From assembly GCA_050249695.1 (NCBI GenBank), contig JBFWQA010000007.1, positions 46,464 through 110,463 on the forward strand: 64,000 nt of DNA, given 5' to 3'. The notes beneath the pieces are model-generated. The model saw nothing but the letters and a program-made list of their open reading frames with translations, was not told where the DNA came from and ran no database searches. Positions 8,591 through 18,325 of this stretch are shown here, in pieces. Position numbers and translations under genes: made by a program. The number at the start of each line of letters is the position of its first letter. Position 1 is the stretch's first letter. The DNA is from JACKJP01 sp050249695 (GTDB taxonomy: Bacteria > Pseudomonadota > Alphaproteobacteria > Rhizobiales > Tepidamorphaceae).

Positions 8591-10270
8591 TCAGAAAGGC
8601 GGATGCGGAATGGCTTCGATGAGGGCCCTGGTATAGGGGTGCGTGGGGGCGGAGAGTACCGCCTCGCAATCCCCCTCCTCGATGATCTCGCCCGATTTCA
8701 TCACGATGATCCTGTCGCAGAGCAGTCGGACGACGGCGAGATCGTGCGAGACGAAAAGATAGCTCATGCCGAGCCTTGCCTTGAGATCGACGAGCAGGTT
8801 GAGCACCACCGCCTGAACGGAGACGTCGAGCGCGGCCGTCGGCTCGTCGAGCACCAGCAGCGCCGGATCGACCGAGATTGCCCGGGCGATGCCGACACGG
8901 GCCTTTTGACCACCCGACAGCTGATGAGGAAACCGGTCCAGAAGATGGACCGGCAGTCCGACAAGCGTTGCGAGTTCTTCAACTCTTGCATTGATCGCCG
9001 CCGCCGATCTCTCCTTTCCCATCCGATGGATCGGATCGGCGATGGACCTGCGCGCCGTAAATCGCGGATTGAGGCAATCGGTCGGATCCTGGAACACCAT
9101 CTGAAGCCGCGGTCGCAAGGGCGAGGCAGCGAAACCGGCGGCTGGCGTGGCGCTGATATCGACGCCCTCGAACATGATGGAACCGGATGTCGGGTCGAGA
9201 AGCCGCATCACCATCGACGAGGTGGTCGACTTTCCGCAGCCCGACTCCCCGACGAGGCCGACGCTTTCCCCGGCGCCGATCTCGAAGCTGATACCGCCGA
9301 CGGCACGGAAGACTTGCTGTCCCTCCGCCGGCCTTCCAAACCACTTTCCGGTCTTCGATTTCATCGGATATTCCTTGACCAGATTCTCCACCTTGAGAAT
9401 TGGCGTTTCCGACTTCGGCATGATGCTGTTTTCCGGCTCGGGCGGGCGGACGGCATCTTCCGGCAGCAGGTCCCGGATCGTACCCGCCCCATGCGGCGTC
9501 GCGCGGATGAGCTTGCGCGTGTAGGGATGTTTGGGACTGGTGAAAAGCGCCCGCGACGGAGCCGATTCCACCACCTCGCCGTCCTTCATCACGATCAGAT
9601 GCCCGCAATAGGCGGCGGCCAGGCCGAGATCGTGGGTGATAAGGATCGTCGCCATGCCGCGCTCGCGAGTGAGGTCGGCGACGAGGTCCATCACCGCCTT
9701 TTGCGTCGTGACGTCGAGGCCCGTCGTCGGCTCGTCCGCGATCATCAGCTGCGGCTTGCAGGCGAGCGCGAGCGCGATGACGATGCGCTGGCACATGCCG
9801 CCGGAAAGCTCGAACGGATAGGAGTGGTAGCGCTCCTCGGGATTGTTGATGCGCACCTGACGCAGGACGTCGATGGCCTTTTCCCTGGCGTCGGCACGCA
9901 CCGCCTCTACGTGCTGGATCAGCACGTCCTCGATCTGGTGCCCGACCTTGCGGATCGGATTGAGCGCGGCGCGCGGATTCTGGAAGATCATCGACATCTC
10001 CCGCCCGCGCAGATCGCGCATCGCGCTTTCCGTGGCCTGCCTGAGGTCGATGCCGCTGAATTCCGCCTTGCCGCCGGAGATGAAGCCGGCGGCGTCAAGA
10101 ATGCGCATCAGCGCATAGGACGTCACCGATTTGCCCGAACCGGATTCCCCGACGATGCCGAGCGTCTCGCCCTTCTTCAGCGTGAAGGAGACGTCCCGCA
10201 CCGCATGCACGGTGCCGTTTCGGGTCTTGAAGTCGACCGACAGCCTGTCGATGTCCAGAAGCGTGCTCAT
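8591..10270 (-). CDS. Fused double ATP-binding protein of a peptide/nickel-type ABC importer
   Basis: A 559-residue fusion of DppD-like and DppF-like ATPases. Domain 1 has Walker A GESGSGKS, signature ELSGGMCQRIVIA and Walker B LMIADEPTTGLD. Domain 2 has Walker A GESGCGKS, signature QLSGGQKARVGIA and Walker B LLVLDEPTAALD. The oligopeptide/dipeptide C-terminal extension is recognisable after each domain (SPKHPYTRKLI; APTHPYTRALI). It energises the DppB/DppC-type channel encoded immediately upstream (13-base gap). Confidence 0.93.
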   Translation of the reverse strand: MSTLLDIDRLSVDFKTRNGTVHAVRDVSFTLKKGETLGIVGESGSGKSVTSYALMRILDAAGFISGGKAEFSGIDLRQATESAMRDLRGREMSMIFQNPRAALNPIRKVGHQIEDVLIQHVEAVRADAREKAIDVLRQVRINNPEERYHSYPFELSGGMCQRIVIALALACKPQLMIADEPTTGLDVTTQKAVMDLVADLTRERGMATILITHDLGLAAAYCGHLIVMKDGEVVESAPSRALFTSPKHPYTRKLIRATPHGAGTIRDLLPEDAVRPPEPENSIMPKSETPILKVENLVKEYPMKSKTGKWFGRPAEGQQVFRAVGGISFEIGAGESVGLVGESGCGKSTTSSMVMRLLDPTSGSIMFEGVDISATPAAGFAASPLRPRLQMVFQDPTDCLNPRFTARRSIADPIHRMGKERSAAAINARVEELATLVGLPVHLLDRFPHQLSGGQKARVGIARAISVDPALLVLDEPTAALDVSVQAVVLNLLVDLKARLGMSYLFVSHDLAVVRLLCDRIIVMKSGEIIEEGDCEAVLSAPTHPYTRALIEAIPHPPF

Positions 10271-10283
10271 GTGGCGTGCCTCG

Positions 10284-11192
10284 TCAGGTGCGCTGGCGCG
10301 GGTCGACGATGTCGCGCAGACCGTCGCCCAGCATGTTGAAAGTGAAGACGGCGAGCATCAGCACGGTACCGGGGAAGATCGCCAGCCACCACTCGCCCGA
10401 GACGATGAAGCGCGCGCCTTCCGCGACCATGATGCCCCATTCAGGCGTCGGCGGCCTGACCCCGAGCCCGATGAAGGAAAGACCGGCCGCATTGAGAATC
10501 GCCCACCCCAGATTGAGCGATATTTGCACCATCATGGGCGGCAGCGCGTTCGGGAAGATCTGCGTTGCAAGGATACGCAGGTCCGAATTACCCGACAGCT
10601 TGGCCGCCAGAACGAAGCCGGCCTCGCGCCGCACATTCACCTCCGCCCGCGACATGCGCGCGTAGAAGGGAAGGTTCACGATGGCCGTCGCGTAGATGAT
10701 GTTGACCACCGAATTGCCGAGCGCGGCGACGATGCCCATGGCGAGAACGAACAATGGGAAGGCCATGATCGTATCGATGAACCGGCCGGTGATGCGATCG
10801 GTCCAGCCGCCGTAGTAACCAGACAGCGACCCGATGACCGAGCCCAGCAGGAACGAAATCGCTACCGCCGACAGGGCGATGAACAGGTCCAGCCTCGTTG
10901 CCACGACGACACGTGAAAACACGTCGCGCCCGAGATCGTCGGTACCGAACCAGTGGGCTGCGGAAGGCGCCTGGAGCGCTGCCCCTGGATCGCTCTTGAG
11001 CGGATCGTAGGGGACGAGGCTCGGTCCGAGCACCGCGGCGATGACAAAGAGAACGAACAGGATGAAGGCGCCCATTGTCATCGGATTGGAGCGCAGCACA
11101 TATCCGATATGCTTGAGCGTATTGCGCGAAGATCGGCGACTTTCGGCGGTCTCCGCGGGGACGGCCATGGCTGAAAGCGAACGTCTGATCAT
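10284..11192 (-). CDS. Peptide/nickel-type ABC permease, DppC-like
   Basis: A 302-residue permease with the N-terminal OppC leader region (NPMTMGAFILFVLFVIAAVL, then PYDPLKSDPG). The GTDDLGRDVFSRVV motif is typical of DppC/OppC and is followed by six hydrophobic segments. The EAA loop is near LSGNSDLRILATQIFPNALPP. It pairs with the DppB-like product of the preceding gene, 15 bases upstream. Confidence 0.92.
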   Translation of the reverse strand: MIRRSLSAMAVPAETAESRRSSRNTLKHIGYVLRSNPMTMGAFILFVLFVIAAVLGPSLVPYDPLKSDPGAALQAPSAAHWFGTDDLGRDVFSRVVVATRLDLFIALSAVAISFLLGSVIGSLSGYYGGWTDRITGRFIDTIMAFPLFVLAMGIVAALGNSVVNIIYATAIVNLPFYARMSRAEVNVRREAGFVLAAKLSGNSDLRILATQIFPNALPPMMVQISLNLGWAILNAAGLSFIGLGVRPPTPEWGIMVAEGARFIVSGEWWLAIFPGTVLMLAVFTFNMLGDGLRDIVDPRQRT

Positions 11193-11207
11193 GTCTCGTC
11201 CCTCCTG

Positions 11208-12233
11208 TCAGGCATCGAGCCCGACGCGCGGGTCGATGACGGTGTAGGCGATGTCGATGAGCGTATTCAGCGTGACGAAGAGCACCGCCATGGCGAGGAC
11301 GAAGCCCTGCACCGCCGCGTAGTCGGACACGACCAGCGCCTCCACCGCATAGGAGCCGATGCCGGGCCAGGCGAAGACCTTCTCGACCAGCACATTGGCG
11401 CCGAGCATGAAGGAGAACACCATGCCGAGGGTCGTGATGACCGGCAGCAGCGCGTTGCGGAACGCGTAGGTGAACAGTACCCTCGCCCGGGTCAGACCCG
11501 CCGCCCGCGCGGTACGCACAAAGTCGCTTGAAAGAACCTGCAGCATCGCCGCCCGTGTCATGCGGGCAATCGGTGCCAGCGTGAATAGAGCCAGTGTGAT
11601 GGCCGGCAGCAGAAGCTGCGAGAGCGCGGCGAGCGCCGTGTCGGGATCGGCATCGAGCAGCGCGTCGATGACGAAGAAACCCGTGACCGACGGCGGGGCG
11701 AAGTGCAGGAAGTCCAGTCGCCCGAGCGGTGCCGGCGAGATGCCGAGCTCGTAGTAGAAGATATAGACGAGGGCGAGACCGGTGAAGAATACCGGCAGCG
11801 AGACTCCCGCCGTCACGACGAGCCGGCACAGATGATCGACCCATGTACCCGGACGGGTCGCCGCCAGAATTCCGAGCGGGATCGCGATCGCCAGCGAGAG
11901 GACGAGCGCGAACAGCGTCAGTTCGAGCGATGCGGGAAGCCTTGTCGCGATATCGGAGACGACCGGCTGGCCGGTGGAGATCGAGTTCCCCAGATCGCCG
12001 GCCGCCAGATCGCCCACATAGCGCATGAACTGCTCGGGCAGCGACTTGTCGAGCCCGAGCGCCACGCGGACCTGCTCGATCGACTTGGCGTCGGCCGCCG
12101 GCCCGGCGAAATAGACCGCCGGATCGCCGGGCAACGCCCGGGTCAGAATGAAGGTGACGACGATGACACCGAACAATGTCGGGATCGCCTGTACGAATCG
12201 GGAAAGCACAAGCTTCACGCGTGATCGGAACAT
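11208..12233 (-). CDS. Peptide/nickel-type ABC permease, DppB-like
   Basis: A 341-residue inner-membrane permease. The first transmembrane segment (LSRFVQAIPTLFGVIVVTF) is followed by the DppB hallmark ILTRALPGDPAVYFAGP. A long periplasmic region precedes the remaining helices, and the C-terminus ends AYTVIDPRVGLDA. It is the second gene of the operon, 39 bases after the binding-protein gene. Confidence 0.92.
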   Translation of the reverse strand: MFRSRVKLVLSRFVQAIPTLFGVIVVTFILTRALPGDPAVYFAGPAADAKSIEQVRVALGLDKSLPEQFMRYVGDLAAGDLGNSISTGQPVVSDIATRLPASLELTLFALVLSLAIAIPLGILAATRPGTWVDHLCRLVVTAGVSLPVFFTGLALVYIFYYELGISPAPLGRLDFLHFAPPSVTGFFVIDALLDADPDTALAALSQLLLPAITLALFTLAPIARMTRAAMLQVLSSDFVRTARAAGLTRARVLFTYAFRNALLPVITTLGMVFSFMLGANVLVEKVFAWPGIGSYAVEALVVSDYAAVQGFVLAMAVLFVTLNTLIDIAYTVIDPRVGLDA

Positions 12234-12272
12234 CTTAGCGTCACCTCTCCTCTGGGGAGCGCCTTGCCAGCC

Positions 12273-13889
12273 TCAGGCCTTGCTGATGGTGCGGGCGTCC
12301 GGCTGCCGGTGGAACCAGTATTCGTAGCCGTCGACCTTCTTGGTCATCGCCGAGCTCAGCGCCGGCTGCCAGAGCGGAATGCGCGGCACGTCGGTGAAGG
12401 CGATTTCGATGAGGCGTTTGATCTTCGGCTCGTATTCCGGATTGTCGACCGGCATGTGCAGCGTCTCGTCGACCAGCTTCTGGACTTCCGGATTGGCGTA
12501 GTTGGAGGAGTTGAAGAGATTGCCCTCCAGATAGGCCCAGTAGAAATAGTAGTCGGGATAGTTGAGCCAGCCGCCGAAATCCTCCAGATGCATCTCGAGG
12601 CGCTTTTCGACCAGGCAGGCGGTGCGCCAGTTGGCGCCCGGAATCTTCTCGATCGGCGCCTTGACCCCGATCTTGGCGAGATTCTCCTGGATCAGCAGCG
12701 CCGCCGGCTCCATCCAGGAGACGAGGTCGAGGCTGATATAGAAAGGCACGGTGAACCCGTCCGCATAGCCCGCCTCGGCCAGCAGCGCCTTCGCCTTTTC
12801 AAGGTCCGTCGAATAGGGGAACGGCTGCGGCCAGACGGTCGAATCCGGCGCCATCGACTTGCCACCCCACATCGGCACGCCGAGTGAATAGGCCGCCGTC
12901 TTGAAGATATCCTCATAGGGAATAGCATAGGCGACGGCCTGCCGGACCTTCACGTTCTGGAACGGCTCGAATTTCAGATTGCAGCCGACGACGAACAGGC
13001 AGTTCTCGACCGGCGTCGAGACGACCTCGGCCTTGCCGGCATCCTTCAGTTCCTTGGCGTCCTTTGAGGGCATGTCGAAGGACATGTCGACATCGCCCTT
13101 CTCGATGAGCGCACGGCGTGTGGAAGGCGACGGAATCTCGCGCATGACGACGCGTTCCACCCCGGGCAGCGGACCGCTCGTCCACCTGTCGTTACGCTTG
13201 TAGACGAGCTGCTGGCCGGGATCCCAGCGCTCCACCACGTAGGCGCCGCTGCCGGCCGTATTGCGGTGAAGATATTCGGTCGCCCAGGGATCGTCCGTCG
13301 TCGCATGCGCCATCGCAACTTTGGAGTTGATGATGAACGGGACGGGGACGGCGAGGTCCGGGATCGTCAGTTTGCTTTCCCGCGGGATCGTGACCTTGAT
13401 CGTCCTGTCGTCGATGACCTCGAACTGCGCGGGATCGCCGAGCAGGCCTGCCTTCATCTGCGTCGTCGGGAAACCGCCGAGGCTGACGGCCCGGTCGAGC
13501 GACCACTTGACGTCGGTTGCCGTGACCGGCGCCCCGTCTGCGAACACCGCGTCCTTGCGCAGGTGGAAGACAATCGTCGTACCGTCCTCCGAGACGTCCC
13601 ACCGCTCCGCAAGATCCGGCTCGATCTTGCTGGAATCGTAGCTCAGCGAACCGTCGGGCATCGTCTTCGAGCCGAAGGTGACCAGCCTGTCATAGGCATT
13701 GACCGCGACCTGATAGCTCGGCCGGTTCGTGCCCTTGCGATGCAGGTCGAGCGAATTGATCGTTGTGCCCAATGCTATCACGGCCGTCTTGCCGGAGGCG
13801 GCCGATGCGGGCAGCACGCGAGCGAGCGGTACAAGACCCGCGCCCACCGAGGCGGCCGATATCGATTTCAGGAAAGTTCGCCGGTCCAT
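12273..13889 (-). CDS. Family-5 extracellular solute-binding protein with Tat signal
   Basis: A 538-residue periplasmic binding protein of the SBP_bac_5 (peptide/nickel/opine) class. The ATG at 13889 is chosen over the upstream in-frame one because it begins the twin-arginine signal MDRRTFLKSISAASVGAGLV and leaves the operator at 13927-13950 outside the gene. Mature motifs include WDVSEDGTTIVFHLRKDAVFADG and AVAYAIPYEDI. It supplies substrate to the DppBC channel. The ligand is unknown; the operon's terminal allophanate hydrolase suggests a nitrogen-rich amide. Confidence 0.9.
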   Translation of the reverse strand: MDRRTFLKSISAASVGAGLVPLARVLPASAASGKTAVIALGTTINSLDLHRKGTNRPSYQVAVNAYDRLVTFGSKTMPDGSLSYDSSKIEPDLAERWDVSEDGTTIVFHLRKDAVFADGAPVTATDVKWSLDRAVSLGGFPTTQMKAGLLGDPAQFEVIDDRTIKVTIPRESKLTIPDLAVPVPFIINSKVAMAHATTDDPWATEYLHRNTAGSGAYVVERWDPGQQLVYKRNDRWTSGPLPGVERVVMREIPSPSTRRALIEKGDVDMSFDMPSKDAKELKDAGKAEVVSTPVENCLFVVGCNLKFEPFQNVKVRQAVAYAIPYEDIFKTAAYSLGVPMWGGKSMAPDSTVWPQPFPYSTDLEKAKALLAEAGYADGFTVPFYISLDLVSWMEPAALLIQENLAKIGVKAPIEKIPGANWRTACLVEKRLEMHLEDFGGWLNYPDYYFYWAYLEGNLFNSSNYANPEVQKLVDETLHMPVDNPEYEPKIKRLIEIAFTDVPRIPLWQPALSSAMTKKVDGYEYWFHRQPDARTISKA

Positions 13890-13926
13890 GAGAAACCCCC
13901 TTTTCGGACTGCTGCGACGCAACAAA

Positions 13927-13950
13927 ATTGCATGCAATATTGCATACAAT
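13927..13950. promoter_or_regulatory. Tandem 12-bp operator in front of the peptide ABC operon
   Basis: Two head-to-tail 12-mers abut exactly: ATTGCATGCAAT (13927-13938, a perfect palindrome) and ATTGCATACAAT (13939-13950, one change). They lie 38-61 bases before the binding-protein start and 155 bases after the end of the GntR gene. This is a convincing target for that GntR repressor, with two dimers side by side. Confidence 0.55.
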
Positions 13951-14104
13951 TAACGAAGCAGATTTCGTGCCAGTTGGGGGATTTCACTAAACCATTGAAA
14001 AAATTTACGTTTTTCAAATGCCTGGAAAAGGAGCGTGCACGAAGCTGATTAATTATTGAGCTTGGCGCATCAATGATAGGCTATCCACACTCGTCGACGA
14101 CCGG

Positions 14105-14803
14105 TCAGAGGGCGGAATCCGAGCTTGTTTCGACGACAGAGGCCGCAGCCTCGCGCACTGTCAGGATATGCGCCTTCATGCTTTCATAGGCCGCGTTGCC
14201 GTCCCTGGCGTCGATGGCCTCGATGACGCGCTCATGTTCGGCATGCGAAAGCGAAATGCGTTCCGCGATCCGGAACTGAGCGCTGCGGAAATGGAATACG
14301 CGCCGCCGCGCCTCATACGCCGTTTCGACCAGCGCGGGGTTGTGCGTGCCGTCGTAGATCGCCTGGTGAAACTTGGTATTGATCGCCTCGTAACCGGCAC
14401 GGTCCTCCGCGGCGACACATGCCGCGGACAGTTCGTGAAGACGGTGAAGGCCCTGCTTTTCTTCCGCGCTCATCCGCTCGGCGGCAAAGCGCGCGCAGGT
14501 CCCTTCCAGTTCGGCCATGACCTCGAAAAGCTGCAGGAGCCGCTCCCGGCTCTGGACGAGGACGACAACGCCCTTGTGCGGACGCTTTTCCACAAGGCCG
14601 AGTGCCGAAAGCTGGCTCAGCGTCTCGCGAATGGGCGTACGCGAGACTTCGAACCTGTCGGCGAGGCTTTGTTCGTCGAGCCTGACGCCGGGACCGAGCA
14701 CGCCGGTGACGATCTCGTCAGAGAGGATACGCCGCAGCCGGTCCACCACGGTTTCCCGCGTTGCGGGCTTTCGATCCGCCATCCGTCCAGCGACGCTCAT
14801 CAT
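14105..14803 (-). CDS. GntR-family regulator, FCD subclass
   Basis: A 232-residue regulator if started at ATG 14803. The frame stays open upstream (ATGs at 14875 and 14923), but neither has a better Shine-Dalgarno, and 232 residues is the usual family length. The winged helix contains LDEQSLADRFEVSRTPIRETL and LVEKRPHKGVVV. The FCD domain follows with FEVMAELEGTCARFAAER and a probable metal or ligand histidine set (TKFHQAIYDGTHN; LSHAEHERVIEAI). It lies upstream of the peptide ABC/allophanate hydrolase operon in the same orientation and probably controls it through the site at 13927-13950. Confidence 0.85.
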   Translation of the reverse strand: MMSVAGRMADRKPATRETVVDRLRRILSDEIVTGVLGPGVRLDEQSLADRFEVSRTPIRETLSQLSALGLVEKRPHKGVVVLVQSRERLLQLFEVMAELEGTCARFAAERMSAEEKQGLHRLHELSAACVAAEDRAGYEAINTKFHQAIYDGTHNPALVETAYEARRRVFHFRSAQFRIAERISLSHAEHERVIEAIDARDGNAAYESMKAHILTVREAAASVVETSSDSAL

Positions 14804-14983
14804 TCTCTCGAACAGTTGCGATTCCTGCCCCGTCGCAATGTTCTGGCCCCAAACCCGCGCGATGTCGAGGCCCATCCCTTGCCGGCACGCGGCGCCCTCG
14901 CGCCCCGGGTCAACAACAACCATGGTGCAATGCAAAATTTTATGAAACTCTATTAGCTTGTGTGTTGACCTGTAATCAGTCGA

Positions 14984-17900
14984 ATGTCGATCAAGGCCGC
15001 CATCCATCATCTGACCCACTACCGGTACGACCGTCCGGTCACGCTGGGGCCGCAGATCATCCGTCTTCGGCCTGCCCCGCACAGCCGAACGCGGGTCATA
15101 TCCCATTCCCTGAAGGTCAGTCCCGCCGGACATTTCGTCAATCATCAGCAGGATCCCTACGGCAACTGGATGGCGCGCTTCGTGTTCCCCGAACCGGTGC
15201 GGGAACTCAAGATCGAAGTCGATCTCGTCGCCGACATGACGGTCTACAACCCGTTCGATTTCTTCGTGGAGGAAAGCGCCGAGGATTGGCCGTTCAAATA
15301 CGCTGCCGACATCGAGCCGGACCTGTCGATCTATCGCCGCACCGAACCGGTGACGCCACGCTTTGAGGCGTTCCTCGCCGGCCTCGACCGCACCCCGCGC
15401 CGCACGGTGGATCTGGTCGTCGATCTCAATGCCAGCCTTTCGCGCCGGATCGACTACGTGATCCGCATGGAGCCCGGCGTGCAGGCGCCGGAGGAAACGC
15501 TGGAGAAGGGGTCCGGCTCATGCCGCGACACTTCGTGGCTGCTGGTCGAGACGCTGCGCCATCTCGGCTTTGCCGCACGCTTCGTCTCCGGATACCTCAT
15601 CCAGTTGAAGCCTGACCTCGTCTCGCTCGACGGCCCGCCCGGCACCGACCACGACTTCACCGATCTGCACGCCTGGGCCGAGGTCTATCTGCCCGGCGCC
15701 GGATGGATCGGCCTTGACCCGACATCCGGCCTGCTGACGGGCGAAAGCCATATCCCGCTGGCTGCGACGCCGCATTACCGCAATGCAGCGCCGATCTCGG
15801 GCATGGCGAGCTACGCCGAGGTCGATTTCAACTTCGACATGAAGGTGGCTCGCGTTGCCGAGCATCCGCGCATCACCAGGCCGTTTTCCGACGATTCCTG
15901 GGAAGCCTTGGACACGCTGGGTCGGAAGATCGACGCGGCGCTGGAAGAGGGTGACGTGCGCCTGACCATGGGCGGGGAGCCGACATTCGTCTCCATCGAC
16001 GGTTTCGAATCCGACGAGTGGAACAGCGCAGCCGTCGGCCCGACCAAGCGCGACCTCGCCGACAGGCTGATCCGCCGCCTGCGCGACCGTTTCGCCCCTG
16101 GCGGCTTCCTCCATTACGGCCAGGGCAAATGGTATCCGGGCGAAAGCCTGCCGCGCTGGACCTTCTCGCTTTACTGGCGCCGCGACGGCAAGCCGATCTG
16201 GCAGGACGCCGCCCTCATCGCCGACGAGGCGGAAAAGACCGATGCAAGGGTCGAGGACGCCGGCCGTCTGCTCGGCGGCATCGCGGCGGAACTCGGCATT
16301 GAAGGCAACTATGTCATTCCAGCCTTCGAGGATCCCGGCGAATGGCTTCTCAAGGAAGCGAAGCTTCCGGAGAACGTCACGCCGGCCAATTCCAAGCTCG
16401 CCGACCCGGAAGAGCGGCACCGCATCGCCCGGGTCTTCGAACGCGGACTGACCACGCCCACGGGCTACGTCTTGCCGATCCAGCGCTGGCAGTCGAAGGC
16501 GACCGGTTCGCGCTGGCGATCGGAATCCTGGAAGCTGAGGCGCGGCAATCTCTTTCTGGTCGCCGGCGACAGCCCGGCCGGCTTTCGTTTGCCGCTCGGG
16601 TCGCTCCCTCATATTCCGGCGGCGAGCTATCCCTATATCCATCCGGCCGACCCGGCCGAACTCCGTGGCCCCCTGCCCGATCCCGACGCCGCCGAGGACA
16701 TGCGAAAGGAAGCCGCCGAACGCAAGCAGCCGGTTTCGGAAATCACCGCCGCCGAACCGGGGCAGACGCTGATCGAACAGGTGATCGGCGAAGCAGGCGG
16801 CGCGATCCGCACAGCCATGTCGGTGGAACTGCGTGACGGCAGGCTCTGCGTCTTCATGCCCCCGGTCGAACGGGCGGAGGATTATCTGGAACTCGTCGCT
16901 GCCGTGGAGGCCGCCGCGGCAAGGCTCGCCCTTCAGGTGCATATCGAGGGCTACACGCCGCCGCACGATCCCCGCATCAATGTCATTCGGGTCGCGCCCG
17001 ACCCCGGCGTCATCGAGGTGAACATTCACCCTGCATCGAGCTGGGCGGACTGCGTGGCGATCACCGAGGCGGTCTACGAGGAAGCGCGGCAGACCCGTCT
17101 CGGCGCCGATAAGTTCATGATCGACGGACGCCACACCGGCACCGGCGGCGGCAACCACGTTGTGGTCGGCGGCATCACACCCCTCGACAGCCCGTTCCTG
17201 CGCCGTCCCGACCTGCTGCGCAGCCTGATCCTTCACTGGCAGCGCCACCCGAGCCTCTCCTATCTGTTTTCCGGCCTCTTCATCGGCCCGACGAGCCAGG
17301 CGCCGCGCATCGACGAGGCGCGCCACGACAGTCTTTACGAGCTGGAGATCGCGCTGCAGCAGATACCGCACCCCGGCAATGGCGAGGCGCCCCTCCCCTG
17401 GCTGGTCGACCGGCTTCTGCGCAACATGCTGATCGACGTCACCGGCAACACGCACCGGGCGGAGATCTGCATCGACAAGCTGTTCTCGCCCGACGGCACG
17501 ACCGGCCGCCTCGGCCTCGTCGAGTTTCGCGGCTTCGAGATGCCGCCCAATCCGCGCATGAGCCTTGCCCAGCAGGTCCTGATCCGGGCGATCATCGCAC
17601 GACTTTGGCAAGAGCCGATCAGCGGCAACCTCATCCGCTGGGGCACCGCGCTGCACGACCGTTTCATGCTGCCGCACTATCTGAGGCAGGATTTCATGGA
17701 TGTCCTGCGCGACCTCAGGGAACACGGTTTCGACTTCCGACCCGAATGGTATGAGGCGCAGTTCGAATTCCGCTTTCCCTTTTGCGGCGAAGTGGCCGTC
17801 GACGATATCCATCTGGAACTGCGCCAGGCGCTCGAGCCCTGGCACGTCCTCGGCGAGACCGGCGCCATCGGCGGCACCGTGCGCTATACCGACAGTTCGG

Positions 17901-18322
17901 TGGAACGGCTTCAGGTCAAGCTTGCTGCCGCAGACCCGGAACGCTACGCGGTTGCCTGCAACGGCCGGCTGGTACCGCTTCGCGCCGCCGGCGAGAACGG
18001 GGTCGCCGTCGCCGGCGTTCGCTACAAGGCATGGCAACCGCCGCTGGCGCTTCATCCCGTGCTTCCGGTCGATGCCCCGCTCACCTTCGATATCTTCGAT
18101 CTCTGGAGCGGACGCGCCATCGGCGGATGCGTCTACCATGTCGCCCATCCGGGCGGACGCAACTACGAGACCTTCCCCGTCAACGCGAACGAGGCCGAGG
18201 CCCGCCGTCTCGCCCGCTTCGAGGCGCACGGCCACCGTCCGGGTGCCTATGTTCCCGAGCCCGCCTCGCCCCATCCGGAATTTCCGATGACACTCGACCT
18301 GCGCCGTCAGCCCGGGATGTAG
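14984..18322 (+). CDS. Transglutaminase-like / DUF2126 putative amidoligase fusion
   Basis: A 1112-residue protein. The N-terminal 290 residues are a bacterial transglutaminase-like domain with intact triad Cys180 ([10 protein letters not shown]), His229 ([11 protein letters not shown]) and Asp245 (GLDPTSG). The rest is the DUF2126 family, annotated in Pfam as a putative amidoligase; a conserved stretch is [16 protein letters not shown], followed by [18 protein letters not shown]. Such proteins co-occur with circularly permuted ATP-grasp and alpha-E proteins in predicted peptide-ligation systems. The product is unknown. First gene of a three-gene plus-strand cluster; the next gene starts 3 bases after its stop. 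The first 180 bases upstream are shared with the divergent GntR gene. Confidence 0.88.
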   Translation: MSIKAAIHHLTHYRYDRPVTLGPQIIRLRPAPHSRTRVISHSLKVSPAGHFVNHQQDPYGNWMARFVFPEPVRELKIEVDLVADMTVYNPFDFFVEESAEDWPFKYAADIEPDLSIYRRTEPVTPRFEAFLAGLDRTPRRTVDLVVDLNASLSRRIDYVIRMEPGVQAPEETLEKGSGSCRDTSWLLVETLRHLGFAARFVSGYLIQLKPDLVSLDGPPGTDHDFTDLHAWAEVYLPGAGWIGLDPTSGLLTGESHIPLAATPHYRNAAPISGMASYAEVDFNFDMKVARVAEHPRITRPFSDDSWEALDTLGRKIDAALEEGDVRLTMGGEPTFVSIDGFESDEWNSAAVGPTKRDLADRLIRRLRDRFAPGGFLHYGQGKWYPGESLPRWTFSLYWRRDGKPIWQDAALIADEAEKTDARVEDAGRLLGGIAAELGIEGNYVIPAFEDPGEWLLKEAKLPENVTPANSKLADPEERHRIARVFERGLTTPTGYVLPIQRWQSKATGSRWRSESWKLRRGNLFLVAGDSPAGFRLPLGSLPHIPAASYPYIHPADPAELRGPLPDPDAAEDMRKEAAERKQPVSEITAAEPGQTLIEQVIGEAGGAIRTAMSVELRDGRLCVFMPPVERAEDYLELVAAVEAAAARLALQVHIEGYTPPHDPRINVIRVAPDPGVIEVNIHPASSWADCVAITEAVYEEARQTRLGADKFMIDGRHTGTGGGNHVVVGGITPLDSPFLRRPDLLRSLILHWQRHPSLSYLFSGLFIGPTSQAPRIDEARHDSLYELEIALQQIPHPGNGEAPLPWLVDRLLRNMLIDVTGNTHRAEICIDKLFSPDGTTGRLGLVEFRGFEMPPNPRMSLAQQVLIRAIIARLWQEPISGNLIRWGTALHDRFMLPHYLRQDFMDVLRDLREHGFDFRPEWYEAQFEFRFPFCGEVAVDDIHLELRQALEPWHVLGETGAIGGTVRYTDSSVERLQVKLAAADPERYAVACNGRLVPLRAAGENGVAVAGVRYKAWQPPLALHPVLPVDAPLTFDIFDLWSGRAIGGCVYHVAHPGGRNYETFPVNANEAEARRLARFEAHGHRPGAYVPEPASPHPEFPMTLDLRRQPGM

Positions 18323-18325
18323 ACG

